Notes: a model not told the origin generated them from the letters alone. 62,872 bases of DNA from SLRI01 sp964576715 (GCA_964576715.1 CAZNWE010000014.1:1-62872); one strand, 5' to 3'; counted from the stretch's first letter, positions 25,928 through 35,572 are shown. Made by a program: numbers and translations.

Positions 25928-27295
25928 ATGCGTAACAGTGCCGAGACCGCGACCTGGCGTGAACTGGACAGCCGCCACCACTTCCACCCGTTCACGGTGT
26001 TCCCGGAGCTCGAGGCCAAGGGCAGCCGGATCATCACCCGGGCCGAGGGCTGTCACATCTGGGACAGTGAGGGCAACAAGATCATCGACGGCATGGCGGG
26101 GCTGTGGTGCGTCAATGTCGGCTATGGCCGCGAGCGGCTGGCCAGGGTCGCCTACCAACAGCTGCAGGACCTGCCCTACTACAACGCCTTCTTCCAGACC
26201 GCGACGGTGCCGGCGGTCGAGCTCGCCGCCAAGCTCGCCGAGATCCTGCCGGACGGCATGCGCCGGGTGTTCTACGTGAGCTCGGGCTCGGAGGCCAACG
26301 ACACCATCGTCAAGTCCCTCTGGTACTACTGGAACCTGATGGGCAAGCCCGAGAAGAAGCACTTCATCAGCCGGACACTTGGCTATCACGGGGTCGGCCT
26401 GGGCTCGGCCAGCCTCACCGGCATGGGCTTCATGCACCAGCCGTTCGATCTGCCGCTGCCGCGCTTTCATCATGTCGGCAACCCCTACTGGTTCGCCGAG
26501 GGGGGTGATCTCGACCCGGATGCGTTCGGCAAGATCGCGGCGGGCTGGCTGGAGGCGAAAATCCTGGAACTCGGGCCCGAGAACGTCGCCGCCTTCGTCG
26601 CCGAGCCGATCCAGGGGGCCGGCGGTGTGATCATTCCGCCGCCCAGCTACTGGCCCGAGGTCCAGCGCATCTGCCGCGCCTACGATGTGCTGCTCGTCGT
26701 CGACGAGGTGATCTGCGGCTTCGGGCGGACCGGCAACTGGTGGGGTTCGGACACGTTCGCCATCGCCCCCGACGTCATGCCGATGGCCAAGGGCCTCTCC
26801 TCGGGCTACCTGCCGATCGCGGCCGTGGCCTTCCACGACCGGATCGCCGACGTCCTCGCCGCCTCCGGCACCGAGTTCGCCCACGGGGTGACCTATCACG
26901 GCCATCCGGCGGCCGCCGCCGTGGCCCTCGAGAACATCCGCATCATCGAGGAGGAGGGGCTGCACACCCGGGCGGTCGGGCCGATCGGCGACTACTTCCG
27001 CGAGCGGCTGATGACGCTCGCCGACCACCCGCTCGTCGGCGAGGTGCGCACCTGCGGCCTGATCGCCTGCCTCGAGCTCGTCCAGGACAAGGCCAGCCGT
27101 CGGACCTGGCCCGCCGAACGCAAGGTCGGGCTCAGCTGCCGCGAGCACTGCTTCCAGAACGGTCTCGTGATGCGGGCGATCCGCGACGGCATGGTGCTCT
27201 CGCCACCCCTGATCGTCAGCGAGGCCGAGATCGACGAGATCGTCGACAAGGCCGCCCGTGCCTTCGATCTGACGCTCGCGGAGCTCGCGGGCTGA
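25928..27295 (+). CDS. Putrescine/polyamine-pyruvate aminotransferase (SpuC-like, class III)
   Basis: A 455-residue class III PLP aminotransferase. In the spu pathway it moves the amino group of putrescine to pyruvate. The PLP lysine is in MPMAKGLSSGYLPI; the phosphate-binding SSGSEANDT and the VVDEVICGFGRTG motif are present. HHFHPFTVFPELEAKG near the N-terminus is typical of SpuC-like enzymes. I start at ATG 25928; the open frame runs further upstream, but that part looks non-coding. The transporter gene follows after 17 bases. Confidence 0.9.
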   Translation: MRNSAETATWRELDSRHHFHPFTVFPELEAKGSRIITRAEGCHIWDSEGNKIIDGMAGLWCVNVGYGRERLARVAYQQLQDLPYYNAFFQTATVPAVELAAKLAEILPDGMRRVFYVSSGSEANDTIVKSLWYYWNLMGKPEKKHFISRTLGYHGVGLGSASLTGMGFMHQPFDLPLPRFHHVGNPYWFAEGGDLDPDAFGKIAAGWLEAKILELGPENVAAFVAEPIQGAGGVIIPPPSYWPEVQRICRAYDVLLVVDEVICGFGRTGNWWGSDTFAIAPDVMPMAKGLSSGYLPIAAVAFHDRIADVLAASGTEFAHGVTYHGHPAAAAVALENIRIIEEEGLHTRAVGPIGDYFRERLMTLADHPLVGEVRTCGLIACLELVQDKASRRTWPAERKVGLSCREHCFQNGLVMRAIRDGMVLSPPLIVSEAEIDEIVDKAARAFDLTLAELAG

Positions 27296-27312
27296 CGGCG
27301 GCGGCTGTTTGC

Positions 27313-29094
27313 ATGGATCTCACCCAGATCAGCCTCGTCCTTTTGCTCATGGCGATTCTCGCCGGCTTCGTCTGGGGCCGGTTCCGCCACGACGCCGTCG
27401 CGTTTGCCGGGCTGCTCACCGCCGTGCTGACCGGCATCGTCCCGGCCGAGAACGCGTTCGCCGGCCTCAGCCATACCGCCACCGTCACCGTGGCGCTGAT
27501 GCTGGTCCTGACCAAGGGCCTGACCGACAGCGGGGCGACGAGCCATCTGGTCGAGTTTCTCGGCCGCTTCACCGGGACCATAACCCGCCACATCGCCTCG
27601 CTCGCCGGGGCCACGGCCCTGCTCTCGACCGTGATGAACAATGTGGGTGCCCTGGCACTGACCATGCCGATCGCCATGCAGACGGCGGCCCGCACCAACC
27701 GCTCGCCCTCGCTGCTCTTGATGCCGATCTCGTTCGCCGCCCTGTTGGGCGGGCTCGTCACCCTGATCGGCACGCCGCCCAACATCATCGCCGCCTCCTA
27801 CCGGCAAGGCGAGACCGGCCAGAGCTTTCACATGTTCGACTTCACCTGGGTCGGGCTGCCCGTGGCGCTGGTCGGCATCGCCTTCATCACCACGCTCGGC
27901 TGGCGGCTGTTGCCCAGGGACCGGCGCCGGGCGGCCGGGCTCGAGGCCTTCTTCCACATCGGCGACTACGTCACCGAGATCCGCGTCGCCGAGAAGAACC
28001 CGCTCCTGGGCCAGTCGATCGGCGACCTCGCCGACAAGTTCGCCGAACTCGACGTGGCGATTCTCGGCCTGCTCCGCAACGAGCGGCGGGTGCCCAACGT
28101 GCCCCGGCGCTTTCAGCTGATGCCGGGCGACGTGCTGATCGTCGAAGCCTCGCCCGCCAACCTGCCGAAGCTGATCGAGCGTTTCCAGCTCGCCATCGGC
28201 GGCGAGACCCGGGCCCCGGTCAGCCTGCTCAGCAACGACGACGTCCGGCTGGCCGAGGTGGTGATCAAGCCGGGCTCGGAGCTCGACGGCCGCTCGGAAG
28301 GTCGCTCCAGGCTCGCCCAGCAGTTCAACGTCAACCTGCTGGCCGTTGCCCGCGAAGGCAGCCCGACGCGCGACCGGCTCGATCGCATCGTGCTCAGAGC
28401 CGGCGACGTGCTGCTGCTGCAAGGCGAGATCGAGCGGCTCGCCGAGGTCACGCGGCTGCTCGGCTGCCTGCCCTTGGCCGAACGTCGGCTGCAGGTTGGC
28501 CAGGCCCGGCGGGCAGTCCCGACGCTGATCATTTTCGCCACCGCGATCCTGCTCACCTCGGCCGGTCTGCTCGCCTTGCCGATCTCCCTGGGCTGTGCGG
28601 TGATCGCCATGATCGCGATCGGCGTCATCCCGCTGCGCGAGCTCTACGATGCCATCGACTGGCCGGTGGTCATCCTGCTGGCCTCGATGATCCCGATCGG
28701 CGACGCGCTGCAAACCACCGGGCTCACCACCCTGATCGCCCAGACGATCGCCGGTCAGGCCGCGCATCATGGCGCGGTGCTGGCCCTCTTGATGGTCTTC
28801 ATCGTCACCATGCTGGCCACCGACATCCTCAACAACGCCGCCACTGTCGTCATCATGGCACCGATCGGCATCGGCGTTGCAGAGGTCCTGGACGCCAATC
28901 CGGACACCTTCCTCATGGCCGTCGCGATTGGTGGCTCATGCGCCTTCCTGACGCCCATCGGCCACCAGAACAACACCCTGATCATGGGTCCCGGCGGCTA
29001 TAATTTCGGCGACTACTGGCGAATGGGCCTGCCACTGCAGGTGATCATCGTGACGACGGCGATCCCGCTCCTGGTCTACTTCTGGCCGCTTTGA
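27313..29094 (+). CDS. SLC13/DASS-type anion permease with two TrkA-C domains
   Basis: A 593-residue membrane transporter. Two transmembrane halves, typical of the CitMHS/SLC13 superfamily, flank two cytoplasmic RCK-C (TrkA-C) domains around residues 215-400. The first half shows TVMNNVGALALTMP and LIGTPPNIIAA; the second repeats the pattern with ILNNAATVVIMAP and LTPIGHQNNTLIMGPGGY. Relatives carry sulfate, dicarboxylates or other anions. The start ATG 27313 lies 17 bases after the aminotransferase stop, so it may share its transcript. The substrate is unknown. Confidence 0.88.
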   Translation: MDLTQISLVLLLMAILAGFVWGRFRHDAVAFAGLLTAVLTGIVPAENAFAGLSHTATVTVALMLVLTKGLTDSGATSHLVEFLGRFTGTITRHIASLAGATALLSTVMNNVGALALTMPIAMQTAARTNRSPSLLLMPISFAALLGGLVTLIGTPPNIIAASYRQGETGQSFHMFDFTWVGLPVALVGIAFITTLGWRLLPRDRRRAAGLEAFFHIGDYVTEIRVAEKNPLLGQSIGDLADKFAELDVAILGLLRNERRVPNVPRRFQLMPGDVLIVEASPANLPKLIERFQLAIGGETRAPVSLLSNDDVRLAEVVIKPGSELDGRSEGRSRLAQQFNVNLLAVAREGSPTRDRLDRIVLRAGDVLLLQGEIERLAEVTRLLGCLPLAERRLQVGQARRAVPTLIIFATAILLTSAGLLALPISLGCAVIAMIAIGVIPLRELYDAIDWPVVILLASMIPIGDALQTTGLTTLIAQTIAGQAAHHGAVLALLMVFIVTMLATDILNNAATVVIMAPIGIGVAEVLDANPDTFLMAVAIGGSCAFLTPIGHQNNTLIMGPGGYNFGDYWRMGLPLQVIIVTTAIPLLVYFWPL

Positions 29095-29200
29095 TCACCC
29101 GCTGCCGGCGGCTCGGGATGCGCCCGGCGCGGCAAGTCGGGGTGACGACGATCGACCGGCCGGCTCGCGCGGCCGCCATCGAGCACCGGCGGCAAGCCCG

Positions 29201-30685
29201 TCAGTTCACCGCCTCGCGCTGCGCCTCGCGCTCTGCCAGCAGCGCGTCACCGAGCTGGTAGGCGAGCCAGTATTTGTTGACGTCGGTGACGTAGCGGACG
29301 GTCTCGTCGCCGATCCGCAGCTGCGCCGCGCGCTCGACATTGAAGAACCAGCGATCCGGGTCGAGGCCGAGCTCGTCCCTGGTCATCGCGCGAAGGTCGC
29401 GCAGCCGACCCGGGCCGGCATTGTAGGCGGCGAGCATGAAATCCCGGCGGGCCCGCTCGTCGAGCCCGGTGTCGTCGCCCAGCACCGCGTCGCGCAAATA
29501 GGCGAGGTAGCGGACCCCGGCTTCGACATTGGCCTCGACCGGTGTCGGATCGTCGATGCCGACATAGGCCGCCGTCGTCGGCAGCAGCTGCATGAGCCCG
29601 ACAGCGCCCCGCGGGCTGCGCGCCTCGGCGTCGAACCGGCTCTCCCGGAACGCCACGGCGGCGACCAGCCGCCAGTCGAAACCGTGCGCCGCGGCGTGCC
29701 GCTCGAACAGCTCGCGATAGCGGATCAGGTCGTCGAGCTCGTTCCCCTCGAGCGGATTGTCGATGAAGCGGTGGCCGTCGTAGTAGCGGTTGAAGAGCAC
29801 GTTGCCGACCAGGGTGCCGCGCCGGACCGTCGCCATGAACGCGTCGATCTCGGCCTTCAGCGCCTCGGCTCCAGGGCGCACGGCCCAGGCGATCGCCCCT
29901 CCCTCGGCGACCCTGAGATCGCTGTCGACGTGCAAGCCGGGCAGCACGCCGGCCCAGAGCTCGGCGATGTGCTGGTCGGCCACTGTGTAGTCGATGATCC
30001 CGGCATGCACCATCTCGAGCAGGTCCTCGGTGCCCAGCTCCGGCGCCGCCTCGACCACGTCGACGGCAGCGAGGCCATTGGCGGCGAACGTCTCGTTGAG
30101 CCGGGCGAGGCTCGCCACGTACGAGCTGCCGCGCAACACCACGACCTGCCGGCCGGCGAGATCGTCCAGGCGCTCGAGCGGTGGCGCATCGACGTGGGCA
30201 ACCACGAGCTCGGCCACGTCCTCGAAATAGGGTCGGCTGAACGCGACCTGCTCTGCCCGCCCCGCCGTGATCGTCAGCCCGCCCGCCGCGATGTCGCCGA
30301 TCCCCTCGGTGAGGGTGGGCAGCAGACGATCGAACCGGGTCGGCACGAAGATCGCCTGGACCGCCGGCTCGCCCCGCTGGCGCTGTTCATTCAAGTGCTG
30401 CTCGAAGGCCCGCACCAACTCGAACTCGAAGCCCATGGGCTCGCCGTTGCGGATGAAGAAGCGGGTCCGGTCGAACGGGATCAGGACGGTGAGAAACCGC
30501 GTCTCCTGGCCCTCCCGCTCGGCGGCCATCAACAGCGCCCGCTCGTGATTATAGATCACCCGGGCGAGCGGGTCGTCGGCGGGCGGCTCGGGAAAGAGCA
30601 GGAACCAGGCCATCCCGATGCAGCCGATCGCGATCAGCAGCACCGCCGGGAGATAGAGCAGGTTGCGACGGCTCAAGCGCGGCAT
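29201..30685 (-). CDS. MltF-like lytic murein transglycosylase with solute-binding domain
   Basis: A 494-residue envelope protein. An N-terminal membrane segment (YLPAVLLIAIGCIGMAWFLLF) is followed by a family 3 solute-binding domain (about 60-300). A lytic-transglycosylase domain with the catalytic glutamate in VAFRESRFDAEARSP, then GLMQLLPTTA and LAAYNAGPGRLRDL, completes it. This domain order is that of MltF, which cuts peptidoglycan between MurNAc and GlcNAc and is regulated through the binding domain. The gene is convergent with the SLC13 gene. Confidence 0.9.
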   Translation of the reverse strand: MPRLSRRNLLYLPAVLLIAIGCIGMAWFLLFPEPPADDPLARVIYNHERALLMAAEREGQETRFLTVLIPFDRTRFFIRNGEPMGFEFELVRAFEQHLNEQRQRGEPAVQAIFVPTRFDRLLPTLTEGIGDIAAGGLTITAGRAEQVAFSRPYFEDVAELVVAHVDAPPLERLDDLAGRQVVVLRGSSYVASLARLNETFAANGLAAVDVVEAAPELGTEDLLEMVHAGIIDYTVADQHIAELWAGVLPGLHVDSDLRVAEGGAIAWAVRPGAEALKAEIDAFMATVRRGTLVGNVLFNRYYDGHRFIDNPLEGNELDDLIRYRELFERHAAAHGFDWRLVAAVAFRESRFDAEARSPRGAVGLMQLLPTTAAYVGIDDPTPVEANVEAGVRYLAYLRDAVLGDDTGLDERARRDFMLAAYNAGPGRLRDLRAMTRDELGLDPDRWFFNVERAAQLRIGDETVRYVTDVNKYWLAYQLGDALLAEREAQREAVN

Positions 30686-30907
30686 CTCCGGTGCATCGCT
30701 CGCCGCGCGCCGGCCGCAGCCCGCGGGCCCGGTGCGCCGGGAAGCGCTCCGACGGACGCATCGGACCTACCTGGATAGGTCCGCGTTCCGATCAGGACTA
30801 TTAGCATCGCCAACCGGATGCTTCAAATGCTCGCGGACAAGGCAGCCACAGTCGCCGCTTTGGCAATGGCGACGACCGGCTGTGTAGGTGGCGGAGGAAG
30901 CTTGATG

Positions 30908-31294
30908 ATGAGCGCGCGAAGATTGCCGACTTGCCGTCGTGTCGTCGTGGTTGCCGGCAGCCTTGCGGCAGTCGTCCTCGCTGGCGTCGCGTCGGGCGAG
31001 ACGCCCCCGGCCGGCGAGACGACGTCCCCGGCTTCGGTCGTCGCCTCCGGCGGTGCCACGGCCCGCCCGGGCGTTCCGGACGTCCTGCGCGGCAGCGTGG
31101 CCGAGCCACCGGCTGTCGAGCCGGCGGCGGGGCCCGACGCGGCCGAGATCGCCGCCGGCGACCGCATCTGGTTCGTCGATCGGCAAGCCAGGCGGCTCAC
31201 CGGTTGTCGGCTGATCAGCACCAGCGAGGTCGGCGTGCAGCGGGTGCAATGCACCGAGCGGCGGCTGCCGCGGGGGGCGGTGGTTCGCGACTGA
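30908..31294 (+). CDS. Hypothetical secreted protein with C-terminal cysteine pair
   Basis: About 128 residues. The ATG at 30908 is seven bases after GGAGGAAG (30893-30900). A signal peptide (RRVVVVAGSLAAVVLAGVASG) leads into a Pro/Ala-rich linker. The compact end contains GDRIWFVDRQARRLTGC and then VQRVQCTERRLPRG, whose two cysteines may form a disulfide. I recognise no family. It is divergent from the MltF-like gene and convergent with the SleB-like gene, so a cell-wall or envelope role is possible but unsupported. Confidence 0.6.
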   Translation: MSARRLPTCRRVVVVAGSLAAVVLAGVASGETPPAGETTSPASVVASGGATARPGVPDVLRGSVAEPPAVEPAAGPDAAEIAAGDRIWFVDRQARRLTGCRLISTSEVGVQRVQCTERRLPRGAVVRD

Positions 31295-31327
31295 CCCCAG
31301 CCGCCTTTCCGGGGCCGCTAAGCCGGC

Positions 31328-31906
31328 TCAATTCAGCCGGTAGAAATGGTGATCGCCGAGCGTCACCGTTCGCGTCGCGCCGTTGCGCAGCCAGCCTGGG
31401 GTCTGCCTGAAGGTTTCGTGGAAGGCGATCGCCCCACCGGTCGGATCGGCCGGCCGGGCGTCGCTCAGCATCAGGGCGGCGACCTCCTGCGCCAGCTGCC
31501 ACTTGTCCATTTCGGTCGGTGTGTCCGCCTGGCCGTCGCAGGTCCAGCCCCACTGACAGGCACCTCCGGTCGGCTCGTTGATGACGGCCGTGATGCTGTC
31601 GGGAAACGCTTCGGAATCGACCCGGTTGAGCACCACCCAGCCCACGGCGATCATGCCGTCGCGGCCTTCCGAGCGGGCCTCGTGGTAGAGATTGAGCGCA
31701 AACAGCTCGCGCTCGGCGACGCTGTAGGCGGCGCCGGCAGCATCGCTCGCCACCACCGGGCCAGTGTCGGGCACGGCTGTGTCGGGCACGGCCGTGTCGG
31801 GCGCCGGCGCACCGTCCTGGGCGTTGGCGGGCGGCGTCAGGACCAGGCCGGCTAGCAGGGCGACCGTCAGTGCGGGCAGCCCGAGGTCGATTGAAGAAGG
31901 GCGCAT
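31328..31906 (-). CDS. SleB-like cell wall hydrolase
   Basis: A 192-residue exported Hydrolase_2 (SleB) domain protein that is likely to act on peptidoglycan. A signal peptide ends near PPANAQ, followed by a linker with the repeated unit PDTAV. The catalytic glutamate is in ALNLYHEARSEGRDGMIAVG, then VVLNRVDSEAFPDS, CQWGWTCDG and the C-terminal HHFYRLN. The ATG at 31906 follows GAGGAACGAGG. Open frame extends upstream of it without a signal peptide and is not used. Confidence 0.88.
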   Translation of the reverse strand: MRPSSIDLGLPALTVALLAGLVLTPPANAQDGAPAPDTAVPDTAVPDTGPVVASDAAGAAYSVAERELFALNLYHEARSEGRDGMIAVGWVVLNRVDSEAFPDSITAVINEPTGGACQWGWTCDGQADTPTEMDKWQLAQEVAALMLSDARPADPTGGAIAFHETFRQTPGWLRNGATRTVTLGDHHFYRLN

Positions 31907-32481
31907 CCTCGTTCCTCGATCATGGTGAAGGTAATTGTTGGACCCGTCGCCGAGGGGCGGGTCAGCGCGCCGGTGAGCGAAGTTGCCGGCCGCCCTCCCT
32001 ATCGATTGGCCGGCAATAGCCGTCAACCGCGCCGCATGACGCGGCATCGCGTCACCTCGACGCCACAGCCGAAATGAAAAGCTCCCGCAGGCTATGCTGC
32101 ACTGCACAATTCGCCAACTAAAGGACTGGTGCTCGATCTCCGAGCACGCTACCGGTTCTGCCGATGGCAGCAAGTCGGTTGAGTTGCAGCCTCAGGCGGT
32201 GGCTGTAACAATCTGCAACCCAACGTGATTCGTTATTGCGAGCGAAGCGCAATATGGAGAGTTCGGCAGGTTTTGTTAACCATATGCTTTTTGCACCATG
32301 AACTCCCTGCACACGGGTGATCGCTGAAGGCTTGTCTGTCACGGTGATCTGGGCCGGTGGTGCATCGCGGCCGGTTCGGGTTGCGCCGGTTCAGTCGGCA
32401 GCATGACACCGCAGCGGCGTTGTCGCCCTCGGGTGCGCGCTGGAGCGAACGGGGTTGAAGCATGTCTTACGGAGTTGGTCG
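31907..32481. other. Intergenic region between divergent sleB-like and acyl-AMP ligase genes
   Basis: These 575 bases must hold promoters for both divergent genes. They are more AT-rich than the neighbours (for example TTTTGTTAACCATATGC near 32272). Apart from the palindrome at 32235-32253 I see no defined site and no convincing gene. Confidence 0.5.
32235..32253. repeat. Small palindrome resembling the ATTGCGAGCGAAGC interspersed repeat
   Basis: ATTGCG (32235-32240) and CGCAAT (32248-32253) flank AGCGAAG. The sequence resembles the core of a short palindromic repeat scattered in many proteobacterial genomes. Only one copy is seen in the window. Confidence 0.4.
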
Positions 32482-34281
32482 ATGATCGAGGTCACAGCCA
32501 CTGCCAATACGCGATTGCCTTTCCGCGCGGGCGACTTCGCGACCTTGGCAGCCGGCCTCGATTATGCCGCGCTGGGCGAGACCGGCGTCAATTTCTTCTC
32601 CAGCCGCGGCGCGCTCGAGACGGCGCTCTCCTATCGCGAGCTCAGGCAGCGGGCTCGGGCGATCGCCCGGCGCCTCGCCGCGACGGCGCTCGAGCGCGGC
32701 GATCGGATCGGCATCATCGCCGAGACGTCGCCGGGTTTTCTCGCTGTCTTCTTCGCTTGTCAGTATGCCGGCCTGGTCCCGGTGCCGCTGCCGTTGAGCA
32801 TCAATTTCGGCGGCAAGGGAGCTTATGTCGAGCGGCTGCGCGGCATGCTCGACGCTGCCGGGGCCAAGGCCGCGATTGCCGGGCCCGAGCTGGTCGGCAT
32901 CCTGCGTGAGGCGACCGCCGCCACCGCCGTCGAGTTTACCGCCACCGCTGCCGACATCATGACCTGGCCCGCCAGCGACACCCCGCTCGAGCCGCTCGGT
33001 GCCGACGACATCTGCTACATCCAGTACAGTTCGGGGAGCACCAGCTTTCCGCGCGGGGTGCTGGTGACGCAGGCCGCACTGGCCGCCAACGCCCAGGCGA
33101 TCGCGACCGACGGCCTGGCGCTGCGCCCGGGCGATCGCTGCACCTCCTGGCTGCCGCTCTATCACGATATGGGCCTGGTCGGCTGTTGTCTGACCCCGGT
33201 CATGACCCAGATCTCGGTCGACTATCTGAGCACCACTGCCTTCGCGCGGCGGCCGCTGGTCTGGCTCGAGCTGATCTCGCAGCTCGGCGGCACCATTTCC
33301 TTCGGCCCCACCTTCGGCTTCGAGCTCTGCGCCAGGCGGGCCGCCAACGGCACCCCCCGCAACCTCGACCTCAGCCGCTGGCGGGTCGCCGGCATCGGCG
33401 GCGAGATGATCCGCCCGCAGGCCCTGGCCGCCTTCGCCGACACCTTCGCGGCCGCGGGCTTCGATCCGCACGCCTTCGTGCCGAGCTACGGCATGGCCGA
33501 GGCGACCCTGGCCGTCACCTTCAACCGGCTCGGCCGTGGGATCCGGGTCGACCGGGTGGCGCGCGGCGACACCTTCGAGCGCGACCATCTGGCCCTGCCG
33601 GCGGGCGAGAGCGTCCCGCCGTCGGCCAGCCGCAGCTTCGTCGTCTGCGGCGCACCCATGCCGGGCTATGCCGTCGAGATCCGTGACGAGAGCGGCAAGG
33701 TCCTGCCCGAACGGCAGGTTGGCCGCATCTGCATCAAGGGCCCGAGCCTGATGCAGGGCTATTTCAGGAACCCGGAGGCGACCTCGGCCGTGCTCCAGGG
33801 CGACGGCTGGCTCGATAGCGGCGACATGGGCTATCTGGTGGGCGGCGAGCTGGTGGTCAGCGGCCGCACCAAGGACCTGATCATCGTCGGTGGCCGCAAT
33901 ATCTGGCCACAGGACATCGAGTGGGCGGTCGAGAAGCTCGACGGCGTGCGCGCCGGTGACGTTGCCGCGTTCTCGGTCGGCGACGAGCAGGATGGCGAGC
34001 AGCTGGTCGTCGTCGTGGAGTGCCGCCTGCAGCGACCGGCAGAGCATGCGCAGCTGCGCCAGCTGATCGCCGCCGTGGTCAATCGGCTCGCCGGCGTCGG
34101 CTGCGAGGTGGTGCTGGCCGCCCCCCGCTCGTTGACCTTCACCACCTCCGGCAAGCTGAGCCGGGCCACCGTCCGCGACCATTTCCAGCGCGGCATCCTG
34201 CGCGATCTGGCGGCGGCGCCCGACCTGCAGCCGCATCCTGGTACGCTGCCCGCGGCTGCGCTGCTCGCCGCGGCGAGCTGA
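32482..34281 (+). CDS. Fatty acyl-AMP ligase/acyl-CoA synthetase of ceramide cluster
   Basis: A 599-residue adenylate-forming enzyme of the FAAL class. It activates a fatty acid as acyl-AMP, here most likely to load the nearby acyl carrier protein. The ATP loop is YSSGSTSFPRGVLV, and the A5-A8 motifs are PSYGMAEATLAV, GWLDSGDMGYL and SGRTKDLIIVGGRNIWPQD. The ATG at 32482 has GGAG upstream. The order ligase, epimerase, ACP, serine palmitoyltransferase matches the sphingolipid cluster of Caulobacter. The role is inferred from that context. Confidence 0.88.
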   Translation: MIEVTATANTRLPFRAGDFATLAAGLDYAALGETGVNFFSSRGALETALSYRELRQRARAIARRLAATALERGDRIGIIAETSPGFLAVFFACQYAGLVPVPLPLSINFGGKGAYVERLRGMLDAAGAKAAIAGPELVGILREATAATAVEFTATAADIMTWPASDTPLEPLGADDICYIQYSSGSTSFPRGVLVTQAALAANAQAIATDGLALRPGDRCTSWLPLYHDMGLVGCCLTPVMTQISVDYLSTTAFARRPLVWLELISQLGGTISFGPTFGFELCARRAANGTPRNLDLSRWRVAGIGGEMIRPQALAAFADTFAAAGFDPHAFVPSYGMAEATLAVTFNRLGRGIRVDRVARGDTFERDHLALPAGESVPPSASRSFVVCGAPMPGYAVEIRDESGKVLPERQVGRICIKGPSLMQGYFRNPEATSAVLQGDGWLDSGDMGYLVGGELVVSGRTKDLIIVGGRNIWPQDIEWAVEKLDGVRAGDVAAFSVGDEQDGEQLVVVVECRLQRPAEHAQLRQLIAAVVNRLAGVGCEVVLAAPRSLTFTTSGKLSRATVRDHFQRGILRDLAAAPDLQPHPGTLPAAALLAAAS

Positions 34282-34357
34282 GCCCCTGATCCTGCTGCAA
34301 CCCAGCGCCAAGCCGCCACCGAGAGCCGCGCCGCCGAGCGCTGCCACGGAGCAGAAG

Positions 34358-35272
34358 ATGGACCTTTCGGTCGCCGTCACCGGGGCCACGGGGTTTGTCG
34401 GCCGAGCCCTGCTTGAGCGGCTGGCGCGCTCCGGTCATCGCTTGCGTGCCCTCTCGCGCCGCGGCGACGTGCCGGGTGCGGCGACCGTCGAGGGCGCGCT
34501 CGACGACCCGGCCGCGCTCGCCCGGCTGGTCCGCGATGCCGACGCGGTCGTCCATCTCGCCGGCCTCGTCAAGTCTCCGCGCCCGACCGCCTTCGCCGAC
34601 ATCAACGCCGGCGGCACGGAACGGCTGGCCCGGGCCATGGCTCCGGGGCGGGGCCGGCTGCTGCTGGTCTCCTCGCTGGCGGCACGGCACCCCGAGGCTT
34701 CCGCCTACGCGGCGAGCAAGCGCGCCGCGGAACAAGCCGCCATCGCCGTGCTCGGAGCGGACCGGGTCACCATCCTGCGGCCGCCAGCGGTCTACGGCCC
34801 TGGCGATCGGGCGACACTGCTGATCTTTCGCCAACTGGCGAGCGGCCTGCTGATCGCGCCCGGGCCGCGCGGCGCCCGCTTCTCCCTCCTCCACGTGCAC
34901 GATCTGGTGGAGCTCATCGCGCTACAGCTCGCTGGCCGGCTGGCGCTGCCGCCGCTCTCGGAGCCGGATGACGGGCAGCCGTTGGGCTATGGCTGGGGCG
35001 ATCTTGCGGCGGTGGCGGCGCGGGCCAGCGGGCGACGGGTGCGGCTGGTCCGGGTGCCGGTGAGGTTGCTCGACCTGCCGGCCCGGGCGACCGACGCGCT
35101 GGCGCGCCGCTTCGCGCTCGACCTGCCGCTCAGCCACGACAAGCTCGGCGAGCTCGGCCACGGGCAGTGGGTCGCAGCCGGCCCGCCATTGCCCGACAGC
35201 CCGGCACGCATCACCTTCGAACAAGGATATCCGCTCACCCTCGACTGGTACCGCAAGGCCGGTTGGCTCTAA
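34358..35272 (+). CDS. cerR: NAD-dependent epimerase/reductase, probable ceramide reductase
   Basis: A 304-residue extended short-chain dehydrogenase. It has the Rossmann motif GATGFVGRALL near the N-terminus and the catalytic Y-x3-K in SAYAASKRAAEQAA, followed by RPPAVYGPGDR. In Caulobacter a homologous gene beside spt and acp reduces the 3-keto group during ceramide synthesis, and this gene holds the same position. The symbol rests on that synteny plus family membership. The acp gene follows after 57 bases. Confidence 0.75.
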   Translation: MDLSVAVTGATGFVGRALLERLARSGHRLRALSRRGDVPGAATVEGALDDPAALARLVRDADAVVHLAGLVKSPRPTAFADINAGGTERLARAMAPGRGRLLLVSSLAARHPEASAYAASKRAAEQAAIAVLGADRVTILRPPAVYGPGDRATLLIFRQLASGLLIAPGPRGARFSLLHVHDLVELIALQLAGRLALPPLSEPDDGQPLGYGWGDLAAVAARASGRRVRLVRVPVRLLDLPARATDALARRFALDLPLSHDKLGELGHGQWVAAGPPLPDSPARITFEQGYPLTLDWYRKAGWL

Positions 35273-35329
35273 GATAGGAAGTGGCGTCCGGTTGGCTGGT
35301 GCCGGTTGGCTGGTGAAGGAGTACGGCGC

Positions 35330-35572
35330 GTGACTGAAACGATCGCAGCGGAGATCATGGCGCTGATGCAACACTACAATCCCGAAGGCAAGCCGATCGA
35401 CCGATCGACCGAGATCGGTGCCGACCTCAACATCGATTCGGTCGCCGCGATGGACCTGATCATGGAAATCGAGGACAAGTTCGACATCGACATCCCGATG
35501 AACCAGGTGGGCGAGCTGAAGACCATCGGCGATCTGATCGATCTGGCGGCCGGACAACTGGCCAAGACCTGA
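35330..35572 (+). CDS. Acyl carrier protein for sphingolipid synthesis
   Basis: An 80-residue acidic carrier. The phosphopantetheine serine is in DLNIDSVAAMDLIMEIED, with V in place of the usual L after the serine. The GTG at 35330 is eight bases after AAGGAG. It presumably carries the acyl chain used by the adjacent serine palmitoyltransferase, as in bacteria such as Caulobacter. A 30-base tandem duplication begins at its stop codon. Confidence 0.9.
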   Translation: MTETIAAEIMALMQHYNPEGKPIDRSTEIGADLNIDSVAAMDLIMEIEDKFDIDIPMNQVGELKTIGDLIDLAAGQLAKT

